A stretch of DNA of 64,000 bases from Cristatella mucedo (GCA_009760855.2 WPIO01000023.1:993501-1057500), one strand, 5' to 3'; positions 46,850 to 59,595 are shown, numbered from the stretch's first letter. The notes: generated from the letters alone by a model not told the origin. Made by a program: numbers and translations.

Positions 46850-47720
46850 CTCTTTATGGGGTACGATGCTTAGCTTGGTGAGAGAGTAGATCGGAAAATT
46901 AGGCTGGAGCCCAAGAATGAAGGGACCTAAAAGTGAGTGAACAATTCTCGAATTCGATGCGTTGCTTGACTGGGTGCCAGTGCATATTAGTGAGAAGCAG
47001 TGTGATGTGACAACTGTGACGCTCACGACAGGCAAACCTAGGTGTTGAGTTTTGCACCAGCTGCATGGACCTGAGTGCATAGGCTGGTTGGCTATTAAGC
47101 ATTGACTTGCAGGAGTCACGACGGGATGTCACAAATGCATTGACGAATTTATATATAGCATCCCTATCTAAACCAGCACGAATTATAGCAATGTCATGCA
47201 GCTGAAAGTAAGCAGAATTGACTTTGGAGATGATGCAGTCGTCTAATGAAAGACTACTTTGCAACATGACACCTAGATTGTGTGCAGATTCCACTAGAGA
47301 TATGCTGGCACAGCCAGTTTTGACGGTATGCCTTTCCAATTTTGGAATCATACTTGGTTTTCCTGTAACTGGTAAGTTTTTTTTTCAACATTAATTTTAA
47401 GACAGCTTGCCGCCATCCATGTAGGAGGTCATAAAAACATGTAGTAAGGGAGTTGAGACAATTTGACGTGCCCGAGGGTTGGGAGGGATCAAAGCATACA
47501 CACAACTTGGTGTCATGCACACAGAAGTGATACCAATTTTGTGATTGATAGATTGTGCTTGGTAATCACATCGGCAAGAGGAAGATTATAAACCATGAAA
47601 AGAACTAGACCGAGCACACAGCCCTAAGTTATCCCTTATTTCAGAGCTTCCCTGGATGATCTTTGCCTGTTCACTTCTATAATCTGGTCTTCCACTGAGA
47701 GAGGATCCGAACCACTACCG
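46850..47720 (-). mobile_element. L2-A LINE, C-terminal and RT part
   Basis: The longest minus frame is 46899-47351 (150 aa) with SISLVESAHNLGVM, SSLSLDDCIISKVNSAYFQLHD, VNAFVTSRRDSCKSML and ERHSCHITLLLTNMHWHPVKQ. Further 5'-ward is a motif-C region read through 47254-47520, and an LVLFMVYNL-like remnant ahead of the missing motif B at about 47620. Degraded. Confidence 0.75.
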
Positions 47721-49465
47721 TGCAGTGCCAGTGATTACAGCTTAGTATATTAAAAGTGCAACCACGTCCTTTCAAAAGAAAGTGAACGTGGAGTCAATGG
47801 CAATGCACGACCACAATTCGTTTCCAATTGACGAGAAATGTATGCGTTCAAAGATTCGATTATGATGCCACGTAGCGTTAAGTGTGAGCCCACATAATTT
47901 GAACCAATTTTTACCATTCAATCTTTGACAATACACGGAAAAATAAGATTATGACCTGTGAGACAATATGAAGAGATATGACGCTCTGCTAAAATTTGAG
48001 GCTATATCTTTCGATAGAAGATATAACTTTTCTGAGTAGTAGATTGCCCACTGCATTCAAAGTGCGAACTCACACTTTCGCCAAATCACGAATACACAAT
48101 CGACGGGAATGCACTGAAGTCACCTGCATCAGCCTATCAAATTACGGCAATCTATAAAGGTTAGCTAAATTTAGACCAAAAGCTGCTGTTAGGATCTGTC
48201 AGTATATTTCTCTTTTAGTATAGTATTTTTTAATGCACTCCAGATATGTCATAATTACTGCTAGCTCCCAGTCACTACCCTACAATCAATGGCTATTACC
48301 TTTGAAAATACAGAACTATTCTGAAATATGTCACAAACAGAATTTAAATAGTGCGTGAAAGGTTTAAGTATACCAGAGTTGATATATCTTATTATTTTAA
48401 AGTGTATTTAAATCGTATGAACCCAATGGGTTTGTTAAAATCTTGGCACTGTACTACGATCTGTGGCTAATTCTCGGGCAAAGACACAATTAATTAGAGC
48501 CTCTAAAGAATTGCCCGCAAATTTGCTATGGATAGCTGAAATTATAATTGCACAGTCTGAAATGAGATTGTACATGTTGAAAGGTAATCCGAAAATCTTC
48601 AAGCCGTTTCGCACATTTATTGTCGGGCTTTGGACTGGGAATTCTTTGGTCTTCTAATACGACTTTGCTCAGCTTTATAGCCGTGTTCTGCTCCTTGCAA
48701 CCACCCTACACTAGCTTCGGCTAAATTTCTTCCATTACTTCACGATTGGTCTCCAATGTAAGCGATTTCACATCAAAATATGGGGCACTGATTGAACGTC
48801 GCTCTTGAAAATATACCTCAGCGAGCAATAACAATGCTTTTAGAAAATAAGGTCATATTATATGTTACGGCAAACAGGAATGATGCAGGTGTTTTGTAAC
48901 TCTTATTAACGGTCACTGAAACCTAAGTTGAGTTCTTTAGTACCTACAGCTCCATCGGGTCACTGCAGCCAATTAAAAAATCCGTAGATGATCTGAACAA
49001 GCAAGAATTAGAAGCGTTTGTATGCTGCGAGCCATACTTGCATCCTCACATCTCAGGTTACATTAGAAGATGATGGCCGACATACTGGATGGAGCATTCA
49101 TTTAACCTTTTACTACACCTTAAACATATTTTGCTGCCAGGCTCGATTCGAGGATTCTTGTTTTCGTGTGCGAGACTAGGGCCTCTCGGCAAGCAGGCTC
49201 CTTTTTGGCCGGATTTCCAGCATCGTCTCAAGGGTGAATGGACAAGCAGAAAACCATCTGAGGTCCCAACCACTTGTCATAAGCCGTCTGACCCTGGACC
49301 CCAAAAACAGCTAGCCGTTATCCGTGGTCAACCGTGTCCTTGGAGTTGTACAGATGTGGCTAAACATGAACGTACACAGTGAAATGCAATATACCGTTCC
49401 TTTTGAAGCTTGTGGTAGATAATTCCTATGCAATTTAAGACGGATTACGATCAAAGCCGGGCCAT
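47721..49465. other. Unassigned sequence
   Basis: Contains open frames of 71-97 aa on both strands at 49058-49382 (locally GC-richer), none recognised. Confidence 0.35.
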
Positions 49466-49469
49466 TGCC

Positions 49470-49740
49470 GTATTTTGCAGGCAATGTCTATGCTTGAACT
49501 CTCAAATGTGGTGGGCAGTGTGTAAGCTTGCAGTGAACGCTCTGTGGAATTATGAATGAAGTTTCAAACAGCCACATTGTACTCGATTTCAACGTATTGC
49601 AGACGAAGACCTGCAATTGCCATCTATTGCCGTAAATAGTTATCAATTGCTCGTTCACGATTGTTTTGAAAGGATGTGGTTGCATTTTAATGGTGTGCAG
49701 TAATACGCAAAACAAAGTGTGAGCTCCTCCCAGCCTCAAT
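49470..49740. repeat. Degenerate tandem-repeat unit(s), left flank of L2-A insertion
   Basis: aatgaagtttcaaacagccacattgtactcgatttcaacg...gcaattgccatctattgccg matches aatgaagctttgtgcagccgatattgtgtccg...catgccattgctgtctgtcg at 51.6 kb on the other side of the LINE. Confidence 0.5.
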
Positions 49741-51160
49741 TTATCTTTATAATAATAATAATGCACTTGATAAAGCACCCTCAGAGAACTCACTCACTTC
49801 CTAGGCGTTTTACATTCGCTGCTAAGGAAAATATGATAGAATGCTGAGGAATATCATGCTTGATAAAAAACATGAACAACGTGGTTAGGGGTGACATGCA
49901 CAGGGTCAGCATGCAAATGTGGTAAGTAGCAGCATGCACAGTGTCAGCACACATAAGAACTTGAAGGACGAATCATAGGGACCCACTAAATGCTATCCTA
50001 AATAGGTGTGTTTTAAGTTCTTTTTAAACGTGGTCAAGTCAGGGAATGTTGTGATGCAAGTTGAGAGGCAGTCCCAAGCTTTGGGAGCATATGAACTAAA
50101 TGCACGGTCTCCAAAGGATTTGAGGTTCGTACGAGATAGTGTTGAAGTGTTGAATTCCGAAAAGCAGGTGGTGCGATGCTTGGCCTGGGGGGTGATGATC
50201 TTAGAGACAGGCTAGAGCCAAAGAATGAAGTGACCTAAACGTGAGCGATAGTACTTTGAAGTCGATCTGTTGCTTGACTGGTAGCCAGTGCCGGTTAATG
50301 AGAAGTAGAGTGACATGACAACTGCTATGTTAACGACAGAAAAGTCTGGCTGCTGAGTTTTGCACAAGCTGTTATCTCCTGATTGCATATGCCAGTAGGT
50401 CAGCAAGTAGCAAGATACAGAAGTAGAGTCGTGATGTAACAAATGCATCGACCAACTTGGACGTGGTATCCTTATCTAAACAAGCCCTAATTTTAGCAAA
50501 GTTATGTAGCTCAAAGTAGGCAGATTTGAATGTGGAGGTGATGTTGTCGTCTAACGAGAAGTCACTTTGGAACATGACACCCATATTTTGAGCTGATTCA
50601 ACAGAAGATATGCTGGCAGAGCCAAATTTGAGCGTCGGCCTTTCCAATTTGTGAATCACACTTGGTTTGCCCATAACTAGTAAGTTAGTTTTATCATTGT
50701 TTCATTTTAGAAGATTTGCTGCCATCCATGTGCGGATGTCATGAATACATGCAGCAAGTGAGTTTAGAGAATTCGAGGTGCTCGAAATCTGGGAGAGATC
50801 AAAGCAAAGGTACAACCGAGTGTCATCTGCATAGAAGTGAAAGCCTAGATTGTGCTTGGCAATCACATCAGCAAGAGGGACATTATAAGCCATGAAAAGA
50901 ACCGGCCTAGCATGGAGCTCTGAGGTACCCCATATTTGAGAGGTACCTAGGATGATCTGTGTCCATTCATGTCATTACTCTTGAGTCTCCCACTGAGATA
51001 TCATCTGAACCATCGTATAGCAATGCCGGTAATGCCCTGGCGAGATGAGAGGGGCTATAAAAGAACTTTGTGATCGATGGTATCAAAAGCTGCCGAAAGA
51101 TCGATAGAAACAAGCAGAGACACTCTGCCTATGTCTGCATTCCTAATTAGATCGTTGTCT
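49740..51160 (-). mobile_element. L2-A LINE, RT to 3' end
   Basis: Begins with an (AAT)n tail and the reversed 3' hairpin (tgcacttgataaagcaccctcagag), 3' UTR, then C-terminal codons, SSASISSVESAQNMGVMFQ, DFSLDDNITSTFKSAYFELHN, and at 50702-50893 MAYNVPLADVIAKHNLGFHFYADDTRLYLCFD with an intact YADD. The 5' end reaches the DLSAAFDTIDHK codons at about 51075 (reverse). Several frame breaks. Confidence 0.8.
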
Positions 51161-51199
51161 TTATATTACAACCGTTACGGATTGATCATTTACCATTAA

Positions 51200-52830
51200 C
51201 GAGCAAAGTCACTTGCCAGTTCCACGGTTTCACTTTGAATTCCGTGAAATGTTATAGGTATCGGCAATTTGCCCTTTGCCTGGCCAATTTCTCATCGATT
51301 TACAATGGGTTGGAGATTTTCCTCGTGCTCTTACTGCCAGTTGCCATTCACTGCTCGCACTTTTACGTGCATAACTTATTAAATGATGTCGAAATTTAAA
51401 CAAAGTGCAAGGTGATACCTGAAAAAATTGGGCTTGGCCAAGATACTATCAAGTTATTTGCTGTGGATAACAATGGATTGCCCATATTATTGGCTCTCGC
51501 TGTTGATTGCTATTTACTTCCTGAAATTGAGCTCACAAATTGGTTTACAATTATTCGAGAGCCACCCCAGTAAAATGCTACGTGAAATGGTAAATGAAGC
51601 TTTGTGCAGCCGATATTGTGTCCGGTTTTCGATGAATTGTGGTAGTGGGCCATGCCATTGCTGTCTGTCGCCTTGAGTTGTGGACAATTTGCGAGTAAAA
51701 TAACTTGAAAATGTATCTACTTTTGAGTCTGAGCATAATAAAATGTTTATGCAATGGCAATTGGAGCTTCACACAGCCATTATGTGGCTGACTGGCCATG
51801 GAGTGTTCTTGATTGCTGATTCGAGCCGAGCCACTACTGTAGATTGCCATCCATTGCCCAAGATTATCTAGTGTAACTGAAAAACAACTATATGATTGCA
51901 CTTAAAACAAAGTGCGTTGTAATATGCATTCAGAATGCGAGGAGTATGGAGCAACTTTCTTTTGGGCATTGTTCAGACGAAGGCTGTGTATTGGAGTATT
52001 CGCCTGACCAACTGCAGCTGATTGCAGTGCATTGCTGCAGAATGTGGAGGAAATATAACTAAATTATGTGGAAACATTAAACAGAAAGATTGGATCCCAC
52101 GTCTATTGTAATTAGATTTTCAAGTTATTTTCTCTGGTCGTTTTATCTTGGACTGAGGTGGATTGCAGTTAAATTGCCGTAAGAGACTGGACAGTTGCAG
52201 TCGTGCATTGCATTAGAACGCCAATTTGGTGGGATTTCTTAGGTACACTTTTAACTGAGTCTGGACTTTTATGATTATAACTAAAAGCTTTGTTTCGAAA
52301 ATTTGAGGGTGGTTGATATTTGCCAAGGCAATTTCAGGAATTTGCAGTGCATTATCAGAATCTGCTTGTGCAAATTTATTAAATTTACGTGGGCGTGCAC
52401 ACCACACAGTGCCATGTTGATCGGTAGGAAAAACTCGAGCTCGGCACAATCTACTTCAAGTCCTGTTTTGAGTGAATTTTTGTGGATTTCACGATTTTGC
52501 CTGACCATTATAGTTAATTGCAAGGCGTTGCACCAAAACGCCAGTGCCAATACCAGCCAAATTTCGTGAGCTTAATGTTTACAGGCTGTACTGTTACATG
52601 CAATCAAAAAAGGTGCCGTACTCTATTTTATGTTTTGAGGTGGAATGCAGTGAATTATTTTTCATACCCAGGCCATGGCTATCTATTTTATTTGATTTCC
52701 TGAAAACGCCTTACCAGCATTGCTGGAAGTCTTGCAGATACACGTTAAATGCAGAATTGTTTCATATTCCAAACTGCTGCTGCTTGGCGTACCGACTTGT
52801 GGCAGATTTGAGGCAATCTAAAATTAATTG
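51200..52830. repeat. Degenerate tandem array, about 165-190-bp units
   Basis: Recurring word gattgcagtgcattgccg (variants) near 51655, 51838, 52022, 52190, 52345, 52515 and 52642, with a second word g-agctt-cacagcc at 51597, 51763 and 51949. Spacing is about 165-190 bp. Units are highly diverged. The same unit is found at 49470-49740, so an L2-A inserted into the array. Confidence 0.5.
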
Positions 52831-52959
52831 AATGCGTTGTGGAGAGCTGCTTGCCTCGTTCTTTGCTGCTCGTTTGCATGAGTGAGCTCTTACAAATTAC
52901 ATTAAATACAATTTCAAAATGACATTCGGTTGATACAAAAAACTGCGGATATAAAAATA

Positions 52960-54300
52960 ATAATTATAATGCACTTGATAAAGCGCCCTCACAGAACTCA
53001 ATCTCTCTCTCTAGGCGCCGTACATTTGCTGCAAAGGGAAATGCAATTGAAATGTGAATAATATCATGCTTGATAAACGAACTAAATGAATAACATGGTT
53101 AGAGGTGACATGCACAGGGTCAGCATGCAAATGTGGTTAGTGGCAGCATGCACAGTGTCAGCACACATAAGCACATGAAAGACGAATCATTGGGACCCAC
53201 TAAATGCTGTCCTAAATAGGTGTGTATTTAAGTTCTTTTTGAATGTGGTCAGATCAGGGGATGTTCTGACGCAGGTCGGGAGGGAGTTCCAGGCTTTGGG
53301 AGCTAAGAACTAAACGCACGGTCTCCAAAGGATTTCAGGTTGTACGAGGTAGTGGTAAACTGTTGGATTCCGAGAAGCGGGTGGTACGATACTTGGCCTG
53401 ATGGGGGAGTGTATCTGACGGATAGGATGGAGCCAGAGAATGAAGTGACCTAAAATTGAGCGACAGAACCTTGAAGTCGATCCGTTGCTTGACTGGGAGC
53501 TATTGCAGGTCGGTGAGAAGTGGTGTAATGTGGCAACTGCGACGCTCACGACAGACAAGCCTAGCTGCAGAGTTTGGCACCAGCTGCAATCGCCTGATCG
53601 CACATTCTAGTAGACCAGTAAGCAGTGAGTTGCAGAAGTCGAGACGGGATGTCACGAATGCATGGACCAACTTGGACGTGGTATTCTTATCTAGACAAGC
53701 CTGCATTTTAGCAATTTTATGAAGCTGAAAATAGACAGATTTGACTGTGGACCTGATATGGTCGTCTAACGAGAGGTCGCTTTGGAATATGACGACTAGA
53801 TTTCGAGCTGATTTAACAAGAGATATGCTGGTAGAGCCAATTTTGAGCATCAGCATTTCCAATTCGCGAATCAGACTGAGTTTGCCCATAACTATTAAGT
53901 TAGTTTTGTCATCGTTTAGTTTTAGAAAATTTGCTGCCATCCATGTTCGGATGTCATTAATACATGCAGCAAGTGAGTTGAGAGAATTTGAGGTGCTTGA
54001 AGGCTGGGAGGGATCAAAGCAAAGGTACAACTGAGTGTCATCCGCATAGAAATGAAAGCCTAGATTGTGCTTGGCATTCACATCAGCAGCAGCCTGGGTA
54101 TAAACCGTGAAAAGAACCGGACATAGCAAGGAGCCCTGAGGTAGGCCATATTTCTGAGGTACCTAAGATGATCTTGTCCATTCACGTCAATACTCCGGAG
54201 TCTCCCACTGAGATTGAACCTGAACCACAGCAGAGCAGTGCCAGTGATGCTCGGGTGAGATTAGAGGAGCTCTAGAAGAATTTTGTGATCAATTGATCCT
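52960..54300 (-). mobile_element. L2-A LINE with the longest intact RT/C-terminal frame
   Basis: Reverse (ATT)n-type tail (aataataattataatgcacttgataaagcgccctc), 3' UTR, then a 97-aa frame and a 209-aa frame (53500-54129). The latter reads CPVLFTVYT, HNLGFHFYADDTQLYLCFD (catalytic YADD intact), DIRTWMAANFLKLNDDKTNLIV, DLSLDDHIRSTVKSVYFQLHK and FVTSRLDFCNSLLTG. A remnant of motif B and the DLSAAFD region lies further up to about 54290. 5'-truncated, so unable to move on its own. Confidence 0.85.
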
Positions 54301-55565
54301 AAAAATTTGAGTTCGGCCATGTCAATTTTTTTTTTAATTTAGCCTTATTAGATTTGATTTTGGTGAATTGTTGAAATTCGTTTAACCCGTGCATGTCAGT
54401 GAGTATCTGCTATTATGGTCCCTCAAAGCCTGGTGAAACTGCATGGGTAATGTCTGCAAGACCATGGTCGAGGAAGGATTGACCGATAGGACTACTGGGG
54501 TCACTCAGTACTACTGGACGGCGTGCATGGGGCGCATGCTGACTGGAAAGCAAACAAATTCATTAAGCATGGGAAATAAATCTACTGAATTTCATTTGAT
54601 CTATCTTTCTGTAATTGTAGTCAGAGAAAAGGGTTCAGCAATGATAAGTGACCAAAAAAGGCAGAGAAAGGAAGACACGTGGCTACTATGCACAAGCAGC
54701 CAGCAGTTGCAAATGACTAAAGCTTCATGGGAAAATGAATTGTCTATGATTTTTTAAAGGTTGGCCACGGCGTTTCCTAACTTAAGCTATGCACAGTGAC
54801 CCCAGTTGCCGAAGACTGAGTGCTTCCGGACTTCCGGCACATACTGTGCTTTCGATGCTTCCGGAACTTCCACTTGGACTCGACGAGTTGGCCTATTGAA
54901 AAGCCATCCTGTGGGGTGTAAAGCTAACTTTAAATTAGCAATGCCCAGCTTTAGAATTACGGCTTCGTTAAATAGCTGCAAGCTAATAGTATACTTTGAA
55001 CTTCCAGCCAGATCCCTTGCTCGAGGAATATCATATAAGACCCTGAAAGAAAAGTAGCTGAACTCGAAGAGCCATTATAGCCTGCAATGACGAATCTGAG
55101 ATGCGCCGGAAGAGTCTGCTGAATGGTGCGCTCTTGAGGCTGAGAAAAAAAGACGTTCTTGCGAGCAGCAACATGGCGCAGACCGCAATGGAGCAGCAGA
55201 AGAACGACGAATTTGCGAAGCTGGAGCCAATCATAAGTCACACGAGCAACATTGTGCCGTGAAGGCTGGGGCAAATGCACGAGAATGAATTCGCAAGTCC
55301 CATGTGTCCTATCTTAGTTTAAAGACTAAAAACTATTAAAACATAACTTTTTACTAGATATTTTTTAAACGGGAGAACTGGTAAAAGAAAAACAAGTAAG
55401 CGTCAAATAGATTTAGTGGTATCAGATTCGGAGTTTGACTCTGCACAGCAGTAGTGCAAATGACTTCTTTTTGTAATGCAAGCTCACTTCTGATGACGTC
55501 CCTACAAATAAAAATTCTTCACGCTTGGCAGTCAACTTTTAATTGACTTCAAGAAGACTAACCCA
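54301..55565. other. Unassigned sequence
   Basis: A 104-aa plus frame (54443-54757) and overlapping frames at 54787-55280 on both strands lack recognisable motifs. An 11-bp word (tccggaacttc/tccggacttcc) repeats at 54825-54865. Confidence 0.35.
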
Positions 55566-55569
55566 ATTT

Positions 55570-56460
55570 TCTGTCTGTCGCTAGCGAGTTAAGTGGGAGC
55601 ACCGGCCTGAGCGATAGTTGCCGTGAAAATCAAGCGTTGTTTGTGCCCCTGCAAAGCAGATCTGTACTGCCGATTGGGAAAGTCTAGAATTGGACACGGG
55701 TTCTCTTGGCTTCAAAAAAAATCATTTAGGCATAAAGCTGTAGCCCAAATACGTTATATATGGAATTTATGGTTGTCATCGTTATGCCAACTATAGTAAA
55801 TATATCATTAAGGTAGATGCACGAGCAGTATCGTTTGCTATCTCACCTCTTAACAAGCCCAGGGTGCCTTTGGTGTCTAGTGTTTACCTTGTGATTAGAC
55901 TAGATTGGTTTTCCCTTTCTCAAAATTAAGGGGAGGATGGATGTGTCATTCAGTGGCTCCTCGTTTCGCCTTCGCCATGGCATAAGTGTTCGAATGAAAT
56001 AGTACACCTGTCATAGCTGTCGCGGGCACGAATTAATATGCTAAAGTACATCTAAAAGTGAACTAGGATATAAGTAAAAACGCAGTGAAGAATAACTTTA
56101 TTTTAGCTAATGTTGTAATGCATGCCAGTCAACTGGATTGTGTGGTCTCAGTCACGATAGTGCCGTTGCCTTGGTTTAGAGGAGCAATTAGTGAGGGGAG
56201 CATGAATTACTGCAGTACTGTTTATTCCCCAGCGACAGTGTAACTCCCTTGTGTAATAGTTGTGATTGGCGCGTTCAGCATATTCTGTCGTACTTAGGCG
56301 TACTTGGTTCAGAGCCTGGCCAGTGTTAAAGTCCGGAGGGCACCCTGCAGGTGACTTCATTACTTGAAATTAGATTGGCTATATTTACTTTCAGTTATGA
56401 TTAATTTCGTTATCTGTGAGTGCTCACTTTTAAGAGATTTTTTATATGGAATTGTTTAAA
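55570..56460 (+). repeat. Dispersed repeat, compact copy
   Basis: Contains in order the segments also found at 35345-35515 (ggagcaccggcctgag), about 38375-38460 (ccttgtgattaga...ttttccctt) and 39990-40060 (tctgtgagtgctcacttttaagagattttttatatgga). In the other locus these are spread over 4.7 kb with LINE, SINE and microsatellite insertions between. Confidence 0.45.
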
Positions 56461-56465
56461 GTCCA

Positions 56466-56467
<2 letters not shown>

Positions 56468-56508
<41 letters not shown>
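56468..56508. repeat. (TA)n microsatellite
   Basis: About 20 uninterrupted ta units at the 3' tail of a minus-strand SINE1. Confidence 0.9.
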
Positions 56509-56509
<1 letters not shown>

Positions 56510-56650
56510 CTCATTCGTATAGCACCCTCAGAGAACTTGTTATATATTCAGGCGCTTCACCTATGCCTCGGGGCCTGAGCCCATGACCTCAGCCAGACCT
56601 TTGACGGGGTGAACACCTTAACCGCTGGACCAAACCAGCTCGGCGCTCGA
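56505..56650 (-). mobile_element. SINE1: best copy, tRNA-like head and L2-A-type tail
   Basis: On the minus strand: A-box-like tggtccagcgg (56622-56632), gttaaggtgttcacc, B-box-like ggtcatgggctcaggcccc, then gaagcgcctgaatatataacaagttctctgagggtgctatacgaatgag. This tail follows the L2-A 3' end word for word (gcgcct ... aagttctctgagggcgcttta), and a (TA)n run closes it. The tRNA-like part ends and the LINE-like part begins within about 15 bp. Confidence 0.8.
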
Positions 56651-58080
56651 CTTTGACTACGCTTCTTTCCCAGCAGAACGCATTGATAAGCCTCATGTTG
56701 TTTTGCTGATCTGGCTCTGTTGGGCAGCTATCCCAACTATCTGTGGGGTTGATGGGGACCGCCCCTGTGGTTGCTAAATCCACAGGACTAGTCTTTGTTG
56801 CCGATCATTCGTAGCAGCCGACCTTGATCCCCAGCTGAGTGCGTGACAGTACAGCGTGTTCACTACCCAGAATACGGGAAGTTTTGCAAAAGGAAATGAC
56901 GAGCTAACTTGTTTGTTAGAGATTTTACTAGCCTTCCCGGCTAGCCATTACAGGCCTGGAGCAGTAAGTGTTCTCTTTTGTAAACGGTGGCGTGCTAACC
57001 CTTGCCTACTCCAACTCTTACTCAGCATTTGCCGCCACCATTGCCCTGCAATTTGCACCATTCTCCATGGCTTACTGAACGCCCTATTTGATGAGTAATT
57101 TGTTATCACTCTGTTCATTTTTCTTTCACCGTCGGCTGCCTATAATTAAAGCTAGAAAGAGCAAGCTTTCAATTTTAGAATAGTGCAATTCGGATCGGTG
57201 GGACCACCAATGCAAAATGATGTATTTTAATTTAGAGTCTGTAAGGCTTATCAAGGATTCATGTAGTTGTAGTGCCCAAACTTTGGAGGGGATGACAGCT
57301 GCAAATAATACCACATATCCGGCGAACAGCCTCGAATCTCAAATCATGCAATGCCTCACAATGTGAGACAGATGATCTTCTCGTAGGCTAGCGTGAATTA
57401 TTCCATAGTGTGCTAAGCCACCAAGAAGGTGAAGAGGCTCACTAGAGACTGGATCATTTGTCTCACAGTGTATATAGATTGATGTGTTCCACTGCAATAG
57501 CTAGATAATTCCCTGTATTGTGCTCCTTTCTGAAAGGTATTGAAGTAAGGATTTTGTCCTTTCCTAAGTATACTGAACCTCAGAGCTACAATATTGGTGA
57601 AAAAGGCTTGAGATACTTCTTCTCTACAGGTATCTATCTGGATGAAGGGATTCGAGCAGGATCTCGCTGGCACAGACTGGGAATAGTAGTACATATCTTT
57701 GTTATCTAGAGAGCCCCACCCTCACATTCCTGAATTTGTTCGTCCCTATGCTACTCATCCCTTAAATGATGAGGTATATTAGACATGAAAAACATACACT
57801 ACACGCCATAAGCACCTACTTTATTTTTTATTTAAAAATCTGTATTAGAAATATATATGTGCTAAATGAATTTATAGAAATATGTTTACATATATATATA
57901 TATATCTAAGATAATTTTTGCAATTGATTGCAGTTTGCTACTGAATAAATAGATTCCTAGATTACCTTTGATGATCCTGAGAGTTTGCTAAGGTTAGATA
58001 GATTTAATTTTAGAGATTTTTTAACTTTCAATTGTGAATAGAATAGTATGATTGCTGAAAGAAAAGATGTAGTGGGCATT
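56651..58080. other. Unassigned sequence
   Basis: Open frames at 56856-57098 (plus) and 57413-57694 (minus) show no motifs. A short TA run lies at 57887-57906. Confidence 0.4.
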
Positions 58081-58087
58081 TTATTAA

Positions 58088-59595
58088 ATGTTAATAAATC
58101 ATTATTTTAGGGAAGTTACTTATTTATATACAAGTCCTCTGGACCCTATTCCTACTGTCCTGCTCCTACGTTGCTTTGATCTGCTGCTGCCATGCATATC
58201 TAACATCATTCATATGTCATTAGCCTCAGGTCATGTCCCAGCACCTTTCAAAAAAGCTGTAGTCAGGCCTCTCCTTAAGAAAGCAACACTAGACCAAGAG
58301 AACTTGAGCAACTACCGCCCAGTCTCCCGTCAACCATTTCCATCAAAGACACTGGAACTGGTCGTGGCAGACCAGTTAAACTCATATATCGAAACCTCAC
58401 ACCTTGATAGTAAGTTCCAGTCCGGCTTTAGAGCTAATCACTCCACAGAGTCAGCATTGCTTAGGGTATACAACGACCTACTTAGGAATGCAGACATGGG
58501 TAGAGTGCCTCTGCTTGTTTTGCTCGATCTTTCGGCAGCTTTTGACACCATCGATCACAAAGTTCTTGTAGAGCGCCTCTCATCTCGCCTGGGCATCACT
58601 GGCACTGCTCTGCAGTGGTTCAGGTCCTATCTCAGTGGGAGACTCCAGAGTATTGACGTGAATGGACAAAGATCATCTGAAGTACCTCTGAAATATGGAG
58701 TACCTCAGGGCTCAGTGCTAGGTCCGGTTCTTTTCACAGTTTATACTCTGCCTCTTGCTGATATGATTGCCAAGCACAATCAGGCTTTCACTTCCATGCG
58801 GATGACACTCAGTTGTACCTTTGCTTCGATCCCTCCCAGCCTTCGAGCACCTCAAATTCTCTAAACTCACTTGCTGCATGCATTGATGACATCCGCACAT
58901 GGATGGCAGCAAATTTTCTAAAACTTAACGATGGTAAAACTAACTTACTAGTTATGGGCAAACCCAGTGTGATCCAGAGATTGGAAAGGCTGACTCTCAA
59001 AATTGGTTCTGCCAGCATATCTCCTGTCGAATCAGCTCAAAATCTAAATGTCATATTCCAAAGCGACCTCTCGTTAGACGACCATATCAGCTCCACGGTC
59101 TAAGCTGCCTATTTTCAGCTTCATAATATTGCTAAAATTCGAGCTTGTTTAGATAAGGATACCACGTCTAAGTTGGTCCATGCATTCGTGACATCTCGTC
59201 TCGACTTCTGCAACTCACTGCTTACTGGCCTACCAGCATGTGCGATCAGGCGATTGCAGCTGGTGCAAAACTCTGCAGCTAGGCTTGTCTTTCGTGAGCA
59301 TCGCAGTTGCCACATCACACCACTTCTTGCCGACCTGCACTGGCTACCAGTCAAGCAACGGATTGACTTCAAGGTTTTGTCGCCCACTTTTAGGTCCCTT
59401 CAGTCTATGGCTCCAGCCTATCTCTCCGACATACTCCCCCATCAGGCCAAGCGTCGTACCACCCGCTTTTCGGAATCCAACAGTCTAGAAATACCTCGTA
59501 CAAACCTCAAATCCTTTGGAGACCGTGCATTTAGCTCGTATGCTCCCAAAGCCTGGAACTCCCTCCCGACCTGCGTCAGAACATCCCTGACCTGA
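58088..59595 (+). pseudogene. L2-A ORF2 reverse transcriptase, two lesions
   Basis: Reverse transcriptase that would copy LINE RNA at a nicked target. Landmarks: AVVRPLLKKATLD, LSNYRPVS (RT start), FQSGFRANHSTESALL, LLVLLDLSAAFDTIDH (motif A with catalytic Asp), WFRSYLSGRLQSIDVNGQ, PLKYGVPQGSVLGPVLFT (motif B). A 1-bp deletion at about 58781 relative to other copies shifts the frame just before motif C, which then reads FHADDTQLYL with His in place of the catalytic-loop Tyr (58795-58797). An in-frame TAA at 59101-59103 follows DDHISSTV. The rest is open: TSKLVHAFVTSRLDFCNSLLTGLPACAIRRLQLVQNSAARLV-type text to APKAWNSLPTCVRTSLT. The few lesions suggest a fairly recent insertion. Confidence 0.88.

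Noticed and set aside
53500-54129. 209-aa minus frame as a host gene
   Set aside because: It carries FHFYADDTQLYL and is the L2-A reverse transcriptase.
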